DNA of 40,929 nt from an uncultured Clostridium sp. (GCA_946553025.1 CAMNRM010000047.1:1-40929), one strand, 5' to 3'. Positions 23,529-33,362 are shown, counted from the stretch's first letter. Numbers and translations: made by a program. Notes: generated by a model from the sequence alone, not told the origin.

Positions 23529-23545
23529 AGATTGGAGGGAGAATA

Positions 23546-24727
23546 ATGAACCGAACCCGTAAATATGCCGCCTTTGGTCTGGCGTGCCTGCTGGCTGCGG
23601 CTGCTCCTGTGTCGGTGATGGCAGCTGCCCGAACCGATACCCCGGAATTTGCCCGGAGTGCCGAGGAATGGGCAAGGCTGCAGGACAACCGCCTGGAATA
23701 TGAAGAAATTCCGGATTTGATTCATGAATATAATACCACCGTGATTAATAACCGCATAGACTACCGCGATTACCGGGGAAAGGACAGGAAGGATATTGCC
23801 CAGAGATATCGGGATACCGCAAAGGATATCCGTGACAGCATTGAATATCCGGGAGATCCCACCGATATGTCCTATTCCCTCATGCTGATGGCGGCGCAGA
23901 CCAGTGAAACAACGGCAAAGAGCCTGGAAGAAATGGCAGACAATAACGTGGATGACGAACAGGTTATCCGTCTGCAGTACGAACAGGTAGAAGAGAATCT
24001 GGTGCTGAACACAAGGCTGAATCTGATTACTTATTATCAAAAACTTATCAATCAGCAGCTTACCGAGGAAAATGAAAAGCTTCTGCAGCTTCAGTATGAG
24101 GTTGCCCAGAATCAGGCAGCGGCAGGAACCGCTACACAGCTTGAAGTGATCAACGCCCGACAGGCTATCGAACAGCAGTCTACTACGGTGATTACGGATA
24201 AACGGGAAACCGAAACCTTAAAGCAGCAGATTTGTGTGGCTACTGGCTGGAATTATGATGCAAGTCCGGAGTTTGGCCCATTGCCGGAATTTGACCTGGA
24301 AACCATTTATCAGATAAATCTGGAGGCAGATAAGGCAAAAGCCCTGGAATCCAACTATACATTAAGAATTAACCGGCGCAAGTACGAGAACAGCACCAGT
24401 GATAATACAAGGAAAACTTTAGAGGAAACGATTCGTGACAACCAGCAGAAGATTTCCGCTGATATTCAGACAAAATATAATACTCTGTTAAATGCCGCTG
24501 TTTCCTATGAAGTGGCCCAGACCGAGGAAACCGTAGCTGCTCAGAATCTGGCGGCGATGGAAACAAAATTTCAGACCGGCATGGCCAGCCGCCTGGAATA
24601 TCAGCAGGAACAGTTTAATCTGACTTCAAAGACTGTTGCGATAGAAAATGCAAAGATGGCATTATTTTCCGCCTGGGTGACCTATGAGGGGGCAGTGAAC
24701 GGTTTAGCGTCAGCATCAGCGCAATAA
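23546..24727 (+). CDS. TolC-family (outer-membrane-factor-like) protein, first of two
   Basis: A 393-residue exported protein. ATG 23546 has GGAGGGAG 5 bases upstream; the earlier ATG has none. A signal peptide ends near AAA at about residue 27. The rest is mostly long helices with the TolC repeat logic: two halves, each ending in AxAGxATxLEVINAR-like segments (QAAAGTATQLEVINARQAIEQ and FQTGMASRLEYQQEQFNLTSK). Outer-membrane TolC proteins are usually about 430-490 residues. The shorter length suggests reduced beta-barrel parts, which I infer rather than see. Partner of the adjoining RND pump. Confidence 0.85.
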   Translation: MNRTRKYAAFGLACLLAAAAPVSVMAAARTDTPEFARSAEEWARLQDNRLEYEEIPDLIHEYNTTVINNRIDYRDYRGKDRKDIAQRYRDTAKDIRDSIEYPGDPTDMSYSLMLMAAQTSETTAKSLEEMADNNVDDEQVIRLQYEQVEENLVLNTRLNLITYYQKLINQQLTEENEKLLQLQYEVAQNQAAAGTATQLEVINARQAIEQQSTTVITDKRETETLKQQICVATGWNYDASPEFGPLPEFDLETIYQINLEADKAKALESNYTLRINRRKYENSTSDNTRKTLEETIRDNQQKISADIQTKYNTLLNAAVSYEVAQTEETVAAQNLAAMETKFQTGMASRLEYQQEQFNLTSKTVAIENAKMALFSAWVTYEGAVNGLASASAQ

Positions 24728-24751
24728 AACGGCTTTTTGGAGGTGGACAGG

Positions 24752-25939
24752 ATGCAAAATAAAAAGAAATACTTATCCGAAATGCTCAGTCTTTTGCTGG
24801 CAGTTTCCCTGGCAATCCCTCAGACTCTGCCGGCAGCCGCCGCCGAAAAGCCTGAAACCATGGAGGATGTTCAGTGGGAGCAGCTTACCGATAATGTGCT
24901 GGAATACGATGAACTGGAAAATCGCGTTGCGTATTTTAACCCTATGATTTGTCAGATTGTGGATCAAATTAATGAGAGTTACGATACAGTGAAAGAAAAT
25001 ATTCTGGATTTTCAGCAGGAAGCTGATAATTTTATCTATCTTGAGGAACAGGCGAAGAAAGATATGGATATTTTGTCTGCAAGAATGTATCGGGCGAACC
25101 GTCAAATGTTGCGTTCGATGTCCAGTAAATCTATTAAAGAGGAAAAGAAGAGAGGGACTAAAATTGATCGGCAAACAAGGAGCACCAAAAAAGTTTTACT
25201 CTCCAGCTGCCAGCAGTTAATGGTTGCCTATAATAATATGGCTTTAAAGAAAGAAACCCTGGAAAAGCAGGTCGAACTCTACGGCCAGATGGCGGCAATG
25301 TACGAAACTCAGGCGCAAATCGGCATGGCAACCCAGACCCAGGTGCTTTCTGCCCAGGCAAGCCGCGACAGTGCAAAGACTTCCCTGTCCGGGTTAAGCG
25401 ATCAGATGGAGTCCATTAAGAGCAGCCTTCTTCAACTGACAGGGTGGGATTTTGACAGTGATGTTACGATAGGTACGATCCCGGCTGCCGATGTCAGCCA
25501 GATTGCGGCGATTGACTTTGAGGCAGATAAAGCTATTGCGCCAAAAAACAATTACACCATTATCAATATGCAAAATTCGTCCCCCAACGATGCGGATAAT
25601 GACGGAAAGTATGAAAATAAAGATTACCGTGCAAAGGAACAGGGCTTAGAACAGGCGATGCAGCAGCTTTCAATTACGATAGACAGCCTGTACCAGACCT
25701 TATTTGAAAAACAGGCCGCGCTGACGGCCGCCCAGACTGCCTTTGACGCTGCGCAGATCAAATGGGACGGGGCAGTCCGCAAATATCAGTTAGGGATGAT
25801 GGGGCAGGCAGAATATCTGGGAGAAGAACTGGCTTACTGTGCAGCAGAAGCCGCCTATAAGTCCGCCGACTTGGATATGACCCAGGCGCTTTTAAATTAT
25901 TACTGGGGAGTAAACGGGCTGGGGCAGCTGACGGAGTAA
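24752..25939 (+). CDS. TolC-family (outer-membrane-factor-like) protein, second of two
   Basis: A 395-residue exported protein, a diverged paralogue of the preceding one. The signal peptide ends around residue 32 (PAAAAEKP). Long coiled-coil helices follow, with the two TolC-like turn motifs IGMATQTQVLSAQASRDS and LGMMGQAEYLGEELAYCAAE. A short Asn/Asp-rich insert (SSPNDADNDGKYENKDY) separates the halves. GGAGGTGG lies 6 bases before ATG 24752, and the gap to the previous gene is 24 bp. Two different TolC-like chains could form a mixed trimer. It ends 28 bp from the convergent spoIIR stop. Confidence 0.83.
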   Translation: MQNKKKYLSEMLSLLLAVSLAIPQTLPAAAAEKPETMEDVQWEQLTDNVLEYDELENRVAYFNPMICQIVDQINESYDTVKENILDFQQEADNFIYLEEQAKKDMDILSARMYRANRQMLRSMSSKSIKEEKKRGTKIDRQTRSTKKVLLSSCQQLMVAYNNMALKKETLEKQVELYGQMAAMYETQAQIGMATQTQVLSAQASRDSAKTSLSGLSDQMESIKSSLLQLTGWDFDSDVTIGTIPAADVSQIAAIDFEADKAIAPKNNYTIINMQNSSPNDADNDGKYENKDYRAKEQGLEQAMQQLSITIDSLYQTLFEKQAALTAAQTAFDAAQIKWDGAVRKYQLGMMGQAEYLGEELAYCAAEAAYKSADLDMTQALLNYYWGVNGLGQLTE

Positions 25940-25967
25940 AAATGTTGTCTAATCGGCGGTGGACTTA

Positions 25968-26753
25968 TTAAGGTAATCCGTGCATTTTTATATCTGCAGG
26001 CTGAGGGCTGTCAGGAGAAAATGGTTTCAGCCCCAGCTTCTCAAGGGCAAAAAAGGAAAAACGTATATTCGGCATTAACGCAGGACGCTCAAGCAGCAGT
26101 TTCTGATAATCCTCCGGAGAGAGAATTTGCGAAAGTTCTTCCAAGGAGGAATCAGGAATTGTGGCGAGGGTGTCTTTTGTTATGCAGACTTTAGGGTAAA
26201 GCACACACCACCAGTTATGGCCGCGGGCGGTGCCGATCTTTAACTGGGCAGCCTCATAGGTTCCGGCGGGCAGGCGAAGGTTTCCGTAAGTTTTTTCCGG
26301 AAATTCACACCAGGCAACATCCAAAGAAACCGGATAGGATCTGCCTAGATGACGGATGTAATTTTCCGCGTCGCGCTCCAGATCCTCTCTGTGGGTGAGG
26401 AGAAAAGATTTCAGGTCTTCTTTTTCATGATTTTTTTCAGGAGCGTTTTCTTCCGAACTGTTTTTTTCGGGCAGATCTTGTTCAGGGGCATTTTGGAAAG
26501 CTATATCAGTTGCGTTGGTTTGCGGACAGGTTTGCAGGTAAAATTCCTGGTAAATATGTTCAAGCAGATAGGATTTTACCTTCAGCTTGATTTCCTGGTC
26601 TTCGGGGGTGTTGCTGTTGGCGATAACATGAAAGCGCAGAATCTGCGGGGCAATGTGCCCGGCCAGGGTTAGCTGATCACGGCGGATTTGAGCAAGCCAG
26701 AGGCATAGCGCAGAGAGGAAGCATAAAATAAGAAGAGATAGGTTTTTTTTCAT
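25968..26753 (-). CDS. spoIIR: Stage II sporulation protein R
   Basis: A 261-residue exported signalling protein. SpoIIR is made in the forespore under sigma-F and triggers SpoIIGA to process pro-sigma-E in the mother cell. The family signature LRFHVIANSNTPEDQEIKLKVKSYLLEHI is near residue 40 (key part FHVIANS). The conserved C-terminal block contains PAGTYEAAQLKIGTARGHNWWCVLYPKVC. An N-terminal membrane segment is present. A low-complexity Glu/Asn/Lys-rich insert (about 80-110) makes it somewhat longer than usual. AAAGGAG precedes the ATG. Its presence indicates an endospore former. Confidence 0.95.
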   Translation of the reverse strand: MKKNLSLLILCFLSALCLWLAQIRRDQLTLAGHIAPQILRFHVIANSNTPEDQEIKLKVKSYLLEHIYQEFYLQTCPQTNATDIAFQNAPEQDLPEKNSSEENAPEKNHEKEDLKSFLLTHREDLERDAENYIRHLGRSYPVSLDVAWCEFPEKTYGNLRLPAGTYEAAQLKIGTARGHNWWCVLYPKVCITKDTLATIPDSSLEELSQILSPEDYQKLLLERPALMPNIRFSFFALEKLGLKPFSPDSPQPADIKMHGLP

Positions 26754-26807
26754 GGGTACTCCTTTCTTGAAATTATGTAATGTTTTTTGAAGTGAATTCG
26801 ATTCTAT

Positions 26808-26835
26808 TTGTAATTATGACCAGATATGCTATAAT
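26808..26835 (+). promoter_or_regulatory. Sigma-A promoter of ddl
   Basis: TTGTAA (26808-26813), a 16-bp spacer and TATAAT (26830-26835) with extended TGC. The leader is about 110 nt. Confidence 0.75.
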
Positions 26836-26841
26836 GTAAAC
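26812..26841 (-). promoter_or_regulatory. Candidate sigma-F promoter of spoIIR
   Basis: On the minus strand, GTTTA (26841-26837), a 15-bp spacer and GGTCATAATT (26821-26812). This is close to the sigma-F pattern (GYATA, about 15-16 bp, GGNNANANTR), with one mismatch at the last base. It lies on top of the divergent ddl promoter. Confidence 0.5.
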
Positions 26842-26952
26842 ACAGGGAACCGTTTATCTATGTATTTTTTTGGAAAAGCCCTCAAAAGTGCAGATATGCA
26901 TATTGTTAATAATAAGTAGAGAAATCAAGCGGTATAAAAGGAGAATGGGATC

Positions 26953-28014
26953 ATGGATAGATTGAATCTTGCGGTGATTTTTGGCGGACAGTCATCGGAG
27001 CATGAGGTTTCGTGCATGTCGGCGGTAAATATTATCGGGCAGATTGACCGGGAAAAATATCATGTTTTGCTGATAGGGATTACAAAAGAGGGGCATTGGC
27101 TGAAAACCGAGAAGGCAGAAGATATCTCTTCGGGAAAATGGCGGGAAAGCAAGGAAGAGGCCGTGATCCTTCCGGACGCGACAAAAAAATGCGCTCTGCT
27201 GACTGACAAGGACGGAAAAGTAACCCGGCAGCCTTTGGATTTGGTTTTCCCGGTGCTTCATGGCCTTTACGGAGAGGACGGAACGATTCAGGGACTTTTG
27301 GAGATGGCAGGGATTCCCTATGTGGGCTGCGGCGTGCTGGCGTCGGCATTGTCTATGGATAAATTATACACAAAACAGATTGCAGACAAACTGGGAATCC
27401 GGCAGGCGGTGTATGAGCCGGTGATGAAAGATGAACTGGAATCGATCGATAAGGTTGTGGAGAGAATTGAAGCGCACATCCCCTATCCTGTTTTTATTAA
27501 ACCTTCCAATGCCGGTTCTTCGTGCGGGGTAAGCTGTGCCGCTTCCCGGGAGGAACTGGTTCGCGGTCTTTATCTGGCAGCGGCAGAGGATCGAAAAATA
27601 CTGGTCGAGGAAAAGATTACCGGCCATGAAGTGGAGTGCGCGGTGTTCGGCGGCGGAAAAGAACCGGTGATTGCCAGCGGCGTAGGCGAAATCCTAGCCG
27701 GAGCCGAGTTCTACGATTATGATGCAAAATACCACAACCCCCAATCCCAGACGATTACCGATCCCAAGCTTCCCGGGGATGCCGCCGAAAAAATTCCGGA
27801 AATCGCCAAAGCTATTTTTAAAGCCGTGGACGGCTATGGTTTGTCCCGCGTAGACTTTTTTGTCGAACCTGACGGAACGATAATTTTTAACGAAATCAAC
27901 ACCATGCCCGGCTTTACCGCCATCAGCATGTATCCTATGTTGTGGGAAGCCAGAGGAATCAAGAAGCAGGAATTAGTCGAAAGGCTTCTGTGCCATGCCC
28001 GAAAGCGTGTGTGA
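26953..28014 (+). CDS. ddl: D-alanine--D-alanine ligase
   Basis: A 353-residue ATP-grasp enzyme that makes D-Ala-D-Ala for peptidoglycan. Signatures are VIFGGQSSEHEVS at the N terminus, HGLYGEDGTIQGLLEMAGIPYVGCGVLAS, EEKITGHEVECAVFG and the metal site FNEINTMPGFT. The omega-loop reads FYDYDAKY with Tyr, the form associated with D-Ala-D-Ala rather than D-Ala-D-lactate, so no intrinsic vancomycin-type resistance is expected from this enzyme. AAAGGAGA lies about 9 bases before the ATG. The YwiB-like gene follows after 59 bp and may share its transcript. Confidence 0.97.
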   Translation: MDRLNLAVIFGGQSSEHEVSCMSAVNIIGQIDREKYHVLLIGITKEGHWLKTEKAEDISSGKWRESKEEAVILPDATKKCALLTDKDGKVTRQPLDLVFPVLHGLYGEDGTIQGLLEMAGIPYVGCGVLASALSMDKLYTKQIADKLGIRQAVYEPVMKDELESIDKVVERIEAHIPYPVFIKPSNAGSSCGVSCAASREELVRGLYLAAAEDRKILVEEKITGHEVECAVFGGGKEPVIASGVGEILAGAEFYDYDAKYHNPQSQTITDPKLPGDAAEKIPEIAKAIFKAVDGYGLSRVDFFVEPDGTIIFNEINTMPGFTAISMYPMLWEARGIKKQELVERLLCHARKRV

Positions 28015-28073
28015 AGAAAGCTATTTTCGGATACTTTCCAGCATTTTCCTGAAACGCCATAAGGAGTAAAGAA

Positions 28074-28520
28074 ATGACAAAAGACGTATTAATAACCATC
28101 AGCGGAATGCAGATGATTGACGGAGATAACAGTGATATCGAAATGATTACCACCGGTGCCTACTACATGAAAAACGGAAAGCACTACATCACCTACGACG
28201 AGGTGCTGGAAGGTTATGAGGGAAAGATCCGAAACTTAATTAAAATCCAGCCTGACAGCATGGACATTATTAAATCCGGCTTGACGAACGTCCATATGAC
28301 TTTTGAGAAAAATAAAAAACGCCTGACCTGCTACGCTACTCCCATGGGGGATATGATGGTCGGCTTAAGCACAAGAAGTATTCATGTCAGCGAAAAAGAA
28401 GACAGCTTAAACGTTATGATAGAATACTCCCTGGACATTAACTATGAGCATATTTCCGAGTGCAATATCCAGGTCGCCATCCAGTCCCGATCTCAGGCGC
28501 AGGTGCATCTTCGGTCGTAA
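28074..28520 (+). CDS. YwiB-like beta-barrel protein (DUF1934)
   Basis: A 148-residue soluble protein. The sequence TISGMQMIDGDNSDIEMITTGAYYMKNGKHYITYDE matches the start of the DUF1934/YwiB family, a calycin-like barrel (key parts DGDNSDIEMITTG and HYITYDE). Family function is unknown. AAGGAG lies 8 bases before the ATG. It follows ddl by 59 bp and is probably in the same operon. About 100 bp of non-coding sequence and a terminator follow. Confidence 0.85.
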   Translation: MTKDVLITISGMQMIDGDNSDIEMITTGAYYMKNGKHYITYDEVLEGYEGKIRNLIKIQPDSMDIIKSGLTNVHMTFEKNKKRLTCYATPMGDMMVGLSTRSIHVSEKEDSLNVMIEYSLDINYEHISECNIQVAIQSRSQAQVHLRS

Positions 28521-28593
28521 TTATATTTATAATCCATCTGCAAACCGGCGAAACCATTATCCAGTATGACCGGCTGATGCCAAAGCAAAAGAA

Positions 28594-28643
28594 AAAAGGG
28601 GAAGGCAGAGAGGAAAAATAAATTCCTTTCAGCCTTCCCTTTA
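28594..28643. terminator. Bidirectional intrinsic terminator
   Basis: GGGGAAGGC (28598-28606) pairs with GCCTTCCC (28632-28639). An inner stem GAGAGGAA with TTCCTTTC continues the helix. A-runs and T-runs flank it on both sides. It separates the ddl unit from the convergent membrane-protein gene. Confidence 0.8.
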
Positions 28644-28659
28644 TTGCTGCTATACTTTT

Positions 28660-29163
28660 TCAGCTTTTCTTCTTATTCCCTTTAGTCTTTCCGCCATCAT
28701 TCTTTGCACCGGCATCCTTATCTTTTTTAAACCGGGCAAAAATTCCTTTCTTCTTTGGCGGAGCGGTTTCTAACTTTCCGCCTCTTACACTCTTAATCTG
28801 CGTGATATAAATTCCGCTGACCACGGCCTTAACTTCTGCTTTCACTGGAAGCGTTGCAAAAACCTTTTCGTCGGCAATCAAGGTCATAATCTTTGGCCCG
28901 ACCTTTGCCTTGACGATAGGAACCTTCGCCCAGGCCATATATTTCGGTGTCTGGTCGATCACCATCTTTGGCAGTCCCGACTCCTTAATTTTCATCTTCT
29001 TCTTATCAATAATCAGCATAGACACGACCTGTTCCGCCGCCTTTAACATCGACTGCTGCTCCATCTGCCGCCGTTCCAGCTTGCGTCCGAAATAATAGAG
29101 CACGGCCAGGATGATGATTAAAATCACCAGAATAACAAAGAGAACTTTCATAAATGTACTCAT
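28660..29163 (-). CDS. Unknown single-pass membrane protein with basic tail
   Basis: I do not recognise this 167-residue protein. ATG 29163 has GGAGGG 9 bases upstream; a frame open 16 codons further lacks this. One transmembrane helix occupies about residues 5-25 (MKVLFVILVILIIILAVLYYF). A beta-rich cytoplasmic part follows (KMKIKESGLPKMVIDQTPKYMAWAKVPIVKAKVGPKIMTLIADEKVFATLP; key part PIVKAKVGPKIMTLIADE). It ends in a strongly basic, Lys/Gly-rich tail of about 35 residues. It lies divergently upstream of rpoB. A nucleic-acid or ribosome contact through the tail is only a guess. Confidence 0.75.
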   Translation of the reverse strand: MSTFMKVLFVILVILIIILAVLYYFGRKLERRQMEQQSMLKAAEQVVSMLIIDKKKMKIKESGLPKMVIDQTPKYMAWAKVPIVKAKVGPKIMTLIADEKVFATLPVKAEVKAVVSGIYITQIKSVRGGKLETAPPKKKGIFARFKKDKDAGAKNDGGKTKGNKKKS

Positions 29164-29277
29164 CTTGGGGAACCCTCCAATTCTTACGTGTGACAGACGA
29201 TATTTCGCCAATTTTCTGCCTGCCCAATATCTAATCTAGTATACCATTTTATTGAAAAAAAGGCAAGCAAAAAATGC

Positions 29278-29306
29278 TTGACACCTTGACAACCATATGT
29301 TAAGAT
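29278..29306 (+). promoter_or_regulatory. Promoter of rpoBC
   Basis: TTGACA (29278-29283), a 17-bp spacer and TAAGAT (29301-29306). A second TTGACA at 29286-29291 has no good -10 partner. Transcription would start near 29313. Confidence 0.8.
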
Positions 29307-29312
29307 GGAATG

Positions 29313-29489
29313 TGCACTATTATGGCGGCGTGGGCCTAAAGATAGGCTTATTTTGCCTGAAAAGGAAATAATCATCATTAAATATCGAAATAACCAAGGC
29401 AGTTATGTAGGAATCTGCTGCTGTGAACATGTAAACAGGAACAGGAATCCAGACGGCTGCCAACTAAGAAAACAGGGGTGAAACGTCAT
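29313..29489 (+). promoter_or_regulatory. rpoB leader with competing hairpins and a mini-palindrome element
   Basis: This 177-nt leader fills the gap before rpoB. GCCTA (29334-29338) can pair with TAGGC (29343-29347), followed by TTATTTT, a small terminator-like form. Alternatively AGGC (29344-29347) can pair with GCCT (29355-29358). The two forms exclude each other, which suggests attenuation. Mini-palindrome copy D lies at 29417-29442. The rest, including 29164-29277, shows no gene. Confidence 0.45.
29409..29450. repeat. Mini-palindrome element copy D with 8-bp flanking repeats (7/8)
   Basis: The element (29417-29442, 26 bp, GCTGCTGT...ACAGGAAC) is bounded by AGGAATCT (29409-29416) and AGGAATCC (29443-29450). 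It lies about 30 bp before the rpoB Shine-Dalgarno sequence. Confidence 0.75.
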
Positions 29490-32400
29490 ATGGAGAAAAG
29501 CAGGATGCGTCCGGTGAAGGCCGGTAAGAGCATGAGAATGAGCTTCTCAAGGCAGAAGGAAGTTCTTGAGATGCCCAACTTGATCGAGATTCAGAAAAAC
29601 TCTTATCAGTGGTTCTTGGAAGAAGGACTGAAAGAGGTTTTTGAGGACATCTCTCCCATTGCAGACTTTGCCGGCCATTTAAGTTTGGAATTCGTGGACT
29701 TTAAGCTGTGCAAAGATGATATTAAGTACAGTATTGAGGAGTGCAAGGAGAGAGATGCTACGTATGCAGCGCCTTTGCAGGTGAAAGTACGTCTTTGTAA
29801 TAAGGATAAAGCTGACGAGATTAACGAACACAAGATTTTCATGGGTGATCTTCCGCTGATGACGGATACCGGTTCTTTTGTGATTAACGGCGCAGAGCGT
29901 GTTATCGTAAGCCAGCTGGTTCGCTCCCCTGGTATTTATTACGGCATTGCCCATGATAAGGTGGGAAAGGAACTGTATTCCTGTACGGTTATCCCCAACC
30001 GTGGTGCATGGCTGGAATATGAAACAGATTCCAACGATATCTTTTATGTCCGTGTAGACCGGACGAGAAAGGTTCCCGTAACCGTGCTGGTTCGTGCCCT
30101 TGGATTTGGGACGAATGCAGAGATTCTGGATTTATTCGGCGAGGAACCAAAGATCCTGGCAAGCTTCGGAAAAGACCCCTCGGAAACCTATGAGGACGGT
30201 CTTTTGGAACTGTACCGAAAGATTCGGCCAGGCGAGCCGCTGAGTGTGGATAGTGCAAAAAATCTGTTGGAACTGATGTTTTTTGACCCCAGAAGATACG
30301 ATTTGGCAAAAGTCGGAAGATATAAATTTAATAAAAAGCTGCATTTCAGAAACCGGATCAAGGGCCACACCCTGGCAGAGGATGTGGTAAACACCAGCAC
30401 CGGTGAGATTTTGGCGGAAGCGGGTACGATAGTGGATAAGGATCTGGCGGATAAGATTCAGAATGCGGCAGTTCCGTTTGTGTGGATTGAAGGCCCCACA
30501 AGAAAGCAGAAAGTTCTTTCTAATTTAATGGTTGATTTAAGTTCCTATGTTTCCTTTGACCCGAAGGAAGCAGGGGTAACGGAGCTGGTATTCTATCCGG
30601 AACTGGAAAAGATTCTGGATGAGTACGGCCAGAATGAGGAAGAACTTAAGGATGTGATTTCCCGCAGCGTTCATCAGCTTGTTCCCAAGCACATTACGAG
30701 GGAAGATATTCTTGCTTCCATTAACTATAATATGCATCTGGAAGAGGATGTGGGAACGAAGGATGATATTGACCATTTGGGAAACCGAAGAATCCGTGCG
30801 GTCGGCGAACTTTTACAGAACCAGTACCGGATTGGCCTTTCCCGTATGGAGAGGGTTGTCCGCGAGAGGATGACGACGCAGGATGTGGATTCGCTTACCC
30901 CGCAGTCCTTAATTAATATTAAGCCGGTGACGGCAGCCGTGAAGGAGTTCTTTGGAAGTTCACAGCTGTCCCAGTTCATGGATCAGAACAATCCATTGTC
31001 CGAACTCACCCATAAGCGGCGTCTGTCGGCATTGGGTCCCGGCGGTCTGTCCAGAGAGAGGGCCGGTTTCGAGGTTCGTGACGTACACTATACGCACTAT
31101 GGCCGTATGTGTCCGATTGAAACCCCTGAAGGTCCCAACATCGGTCTGATTAACTCGTTGGCCTGCTATGCCCGGGTGAACCAGTACGGTTTTGTCGAGG
31201 CACCTTACCGCGTAGTGGATAAGACCGACCCGATGAATCCTGTGGTTACGGATGAAGTGGTTTATCTGACCGCGGACGAAGAAGATAATTTTATCGTGGC
31301 ACAGGCGAACGAGCCTTTAGATGAAGAGGGTCACTTTGTTCATAATAATGTATCCGGGCGTTTCCGCGAGGAAACTTCCGAGTTCCAGAAAAAGAATATT
31401 GACCTGATGGATGTTTCCCCGAAGATGGTATTCTCCGTGGCTACTTCCATGATTCCTTTCCTGCAGAATGACGATGCCAACCGCGCCCTGATGGGTTCAA
31501 ACATGCAGCGTCAGGCTGTTCCTCTGCTCCGCACGGAAGCTCCGGTTGTGGGTACGGGAATTGAAGGAAAGGCAGCGGTGGACTCCGGCGTGTGCGTGGT
31601 TGCGAAAAACGCAGGCACGATTGAGCGCTCCGCGTCGAATGAAATCATTATCCGCAGGGATAAGGACAACCAGAAGGATGTTTACCGCCTGACAAAGTTT
31701 AAGCGAAGCAACCAGTCGAACTGTTATAACCAGAAGCCCATTGTCTTTAAGGGGATGCACGTGGAAGCCGGAGAGGTTATCGCGGACGGGCCTTCTACGG
31801 ATAACGGTGAAATTGCTCTGGGAAAGAATCCGCTGATTGGGTTTATGACCTGGGAAGGCTATAACTACGAGGATGCGGTTTTATTAAGCGAGCGTCTGGT
31901 GCAGGAGGATGTATATACCTCTGTGCATATTGAAGAATATGAGGCCGAGGCCAGGGATACCAAGCTTGGGCCGGAAGAGATTACCCGCGATGTTCCCGGT
32001 GTGGGTGAGGATGCCTTAAAGGATCTGGATGAGCGGGGCATTATCCGTATTGGTGCAGAGGTCCGTGCAGGAGATATCCTGGTGGGCAAGGTTACGCCGA
32101 AAGGGGAAACCGAGCTGACCGCGGAGGAGCGTCTGCTTCGTGCAATCTTTGGCGAGAAGGCGAGAGAAGTGCGCGATACTTCCCTGAAGGTTCCGCACGG
32201 CGCTTACGGGATTATCGTTGACGCAAAAGTATTTACCCGGGAAAACGGCGATGAATTAAGCCCCGGAGTAAACCAGACCGTCCGTATTTACATTGCCCAG
32301 AAGAGAAAGATTTCTGTGGGCGATAAGATGGCCGGACGTCATGGAAACAAGGGCGTGGTTTCCCGAGTGCTTCCGGTGGAAGATATGCCGTTTTTACCGA

Positions 32401-33362
32401 ACGGGCGTCCGCTGGATATTGTATTAAATCCTCTGGGCGTGCCTTCCCGTATGAATATCGGACAGGTACTGGAGATTCACTTAAGCCTTGCCGCAAGGGC
32501 ACTTGGGTTTAATATTTCCACCCCGGTATTTGACGGGGCAAACGAGATGGATATTATGGATACCCTGGATGTGGCGAATGACTATGTCAACACGGAATGG
32601 GAAGATTTCCAGGAAAAATATAAAGATACGTTAAAACCGGAGGTTCTGGACTATCTGGGAAGCCATCTGGAACACCGCGCAGTCTGGAAAGGGGTTCCCT
32701 TAAGCCGGGACGGCAAGGTGCGCCTGCGTGACGGGCGGACGGGTGAGTATTTTGACAGCCCGGTTACGATTGGACACATGCATTATCTGAAGCTTCATCA
32801 TCTGGTGGATGATAAGATTCATGCGCGTTCGACCGGCCCATACTCCTTAGTTACCCAGCAGCCGCTGGGCGGAAAGGCACAGTTTGGCGGACAGCGTTTC
32901 GGCGAGATGGAAGTCTGGGCGCTGGAGGCTTATGGTGCATCCTACACCCTGCAGGAGATTCTGACCGTGAAGTCGGATGATGTTGTGGGACGTGTAAAGA
33001 CCTATGAGGCGATTATCAAGGGTGAAAATATCCCTGAACCGGGAATTCCGGAATCCTTTAAGGTATTGTTAAAGGAGCTGCAGTCCCTGGGTCTGGATGT
33101 CAAAGTGCTTAGGGATGATAACACCGAAGTTGAACTCAGTGAGAACATCGACTACGGTGATACGGATCTGCGCTCGATTATCGAGGGCGACCGCCGCTAT
33201 CAGGATGAAGAGTCCTTTGCCGACTACGGCTATCAGGAGCAGGAATTTAAGAATGATGAACTGGTGGCTGTTGATGACGAGGATGATTACGAGGATGAAC
33301 CCGACGCATATCTGGACGATTTGGATGATGACGGATATGACGATTCGGATGAGGAAGAATAA
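29490..33362 (+). CDS. rpoB: DNA-directed RNA polymerase beta subunit
   Basis: A 1290-residue beta subunit of RNA polymerase. ATG 29490 has GGGGTGA 8 bases upstream, whereas the in-frame GTG at 29478 is part of that signal. The rifampicin pocket reads [16 protein letters not shown] at 490-505. D498, H508 and S513 (E. coli 516, 526 and 531) are wild type. The hybrid-binding and flap motifs are intact ([12 protein letters not shown] form as [14 protein letters not shown]). The last 50 residues form an acidic tail ([20 protein letters not shown]), longer than in many bacteria. rpoC follows after 21 bp. The usual rplJ-rplL genes are not upstream. Confidence 0.99.
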   Translation: MEKSRMRPVKAGKSMRMSFSRQKEVLEMPNLIEIQKNSYQWFLEEGLKEVFEDISPIADFAGHLSLEFVDFKLCKDDIKYSIEECKERDATYAAPLQVKVRLCNKDKADEINEHKIFMGDLPLMTDTGSFVINGAERVIVSQLVRSPGIYYGIAHDKVGKELYSCTVIPNRGAWLEYETDSNDIFYVRVDRTRKVPVTVLVRALGFGTNAEILDLFGEEPKILASFGKDPSETYEDGLLELYRKIRPGEPLSVDSAKNLLELMFFDPRRYDLAKVGRYKFNKKLHFRNRIKGHTLAEDVVNTSTGEILAEAGTIVDKDLADKIQNAAVPFVWIEGPTRKQKVLSNLMVDLSSYVSFDPKEAGVTELVFYPELEKILDEYGQNEEELKDVISRSVHQLVPKHITREDILASINYNMHLEEDVGTKDDIDHLGNRRIRAVGELLQNQYRIGLSRMERVVRERMTTQDVDSLTPQSLINIKPVTAAVKEFFGSSQLSQFMDQNNPLSELTHKRRLSALGPGGLSRERAGFEVRDVHYTHYGRMCPIETPEGPNIGLINSLACYARVNQYGFVEAPYRVVDKTDPMNPVVTDEVVYLTADEEDNFIVAQANEPLDEEGHFVHNNVSGRFREETSEFQKKNIDLMDVSPKMVFSVATSMIPFLQNDDANRALMGSNMQRQAVPLLRTEAPVVGTGIEGKAAVDSGVCVVAKNAGTIERSASNEIIIRRDKDNQKDVYRLTKFKRSNQSNCYNQKPIVFKGMHVEAGEVIADGPSTDNGEIALGKNPLIGFMTWEGYNYEDAVLLSERLVQEDVYTSVHIEEYEAEARDTKLGPEEITRDVPGVGEDALKDLDERGIIRIGAEVRAGDILVGKVTPKGETELTAEERLLRAIFGEKAREVRDTSLKVPHGAYGIIVDAKVFTRENGDELSPGVNQTVRIYIAQKRKISVGDKMAGRHGNKGVVSRVLPVEDMPFLPNGRPLDIVLNPLGVPSRMNIGQVLEIHLSLAARALGFNISTPVFDGANEMDIMDTLDVANDYVNTEWEDFQEKYKDTLKPEVLDYLGSHLEHRAVWKGVPLSRDGKVRLRDGRTGEYFDSPVTIGHMHYLKLHHLVDDKIHARSTGPYSLVTQQPLGGKAQFGGQRFGEMEVWALEAYGASYTLQEILTVKSDDVVGRVKTYEAIIKGENIPEPGIPESFKVLLKELQSLGLDVKVLRDDNTEVELSENIDYGDTDLRSIIEGDRRYQDEESFADYGYQEQEFKNDELVAVDDEDDYEDEPDAYLDDLDDDGYDDSDEEE

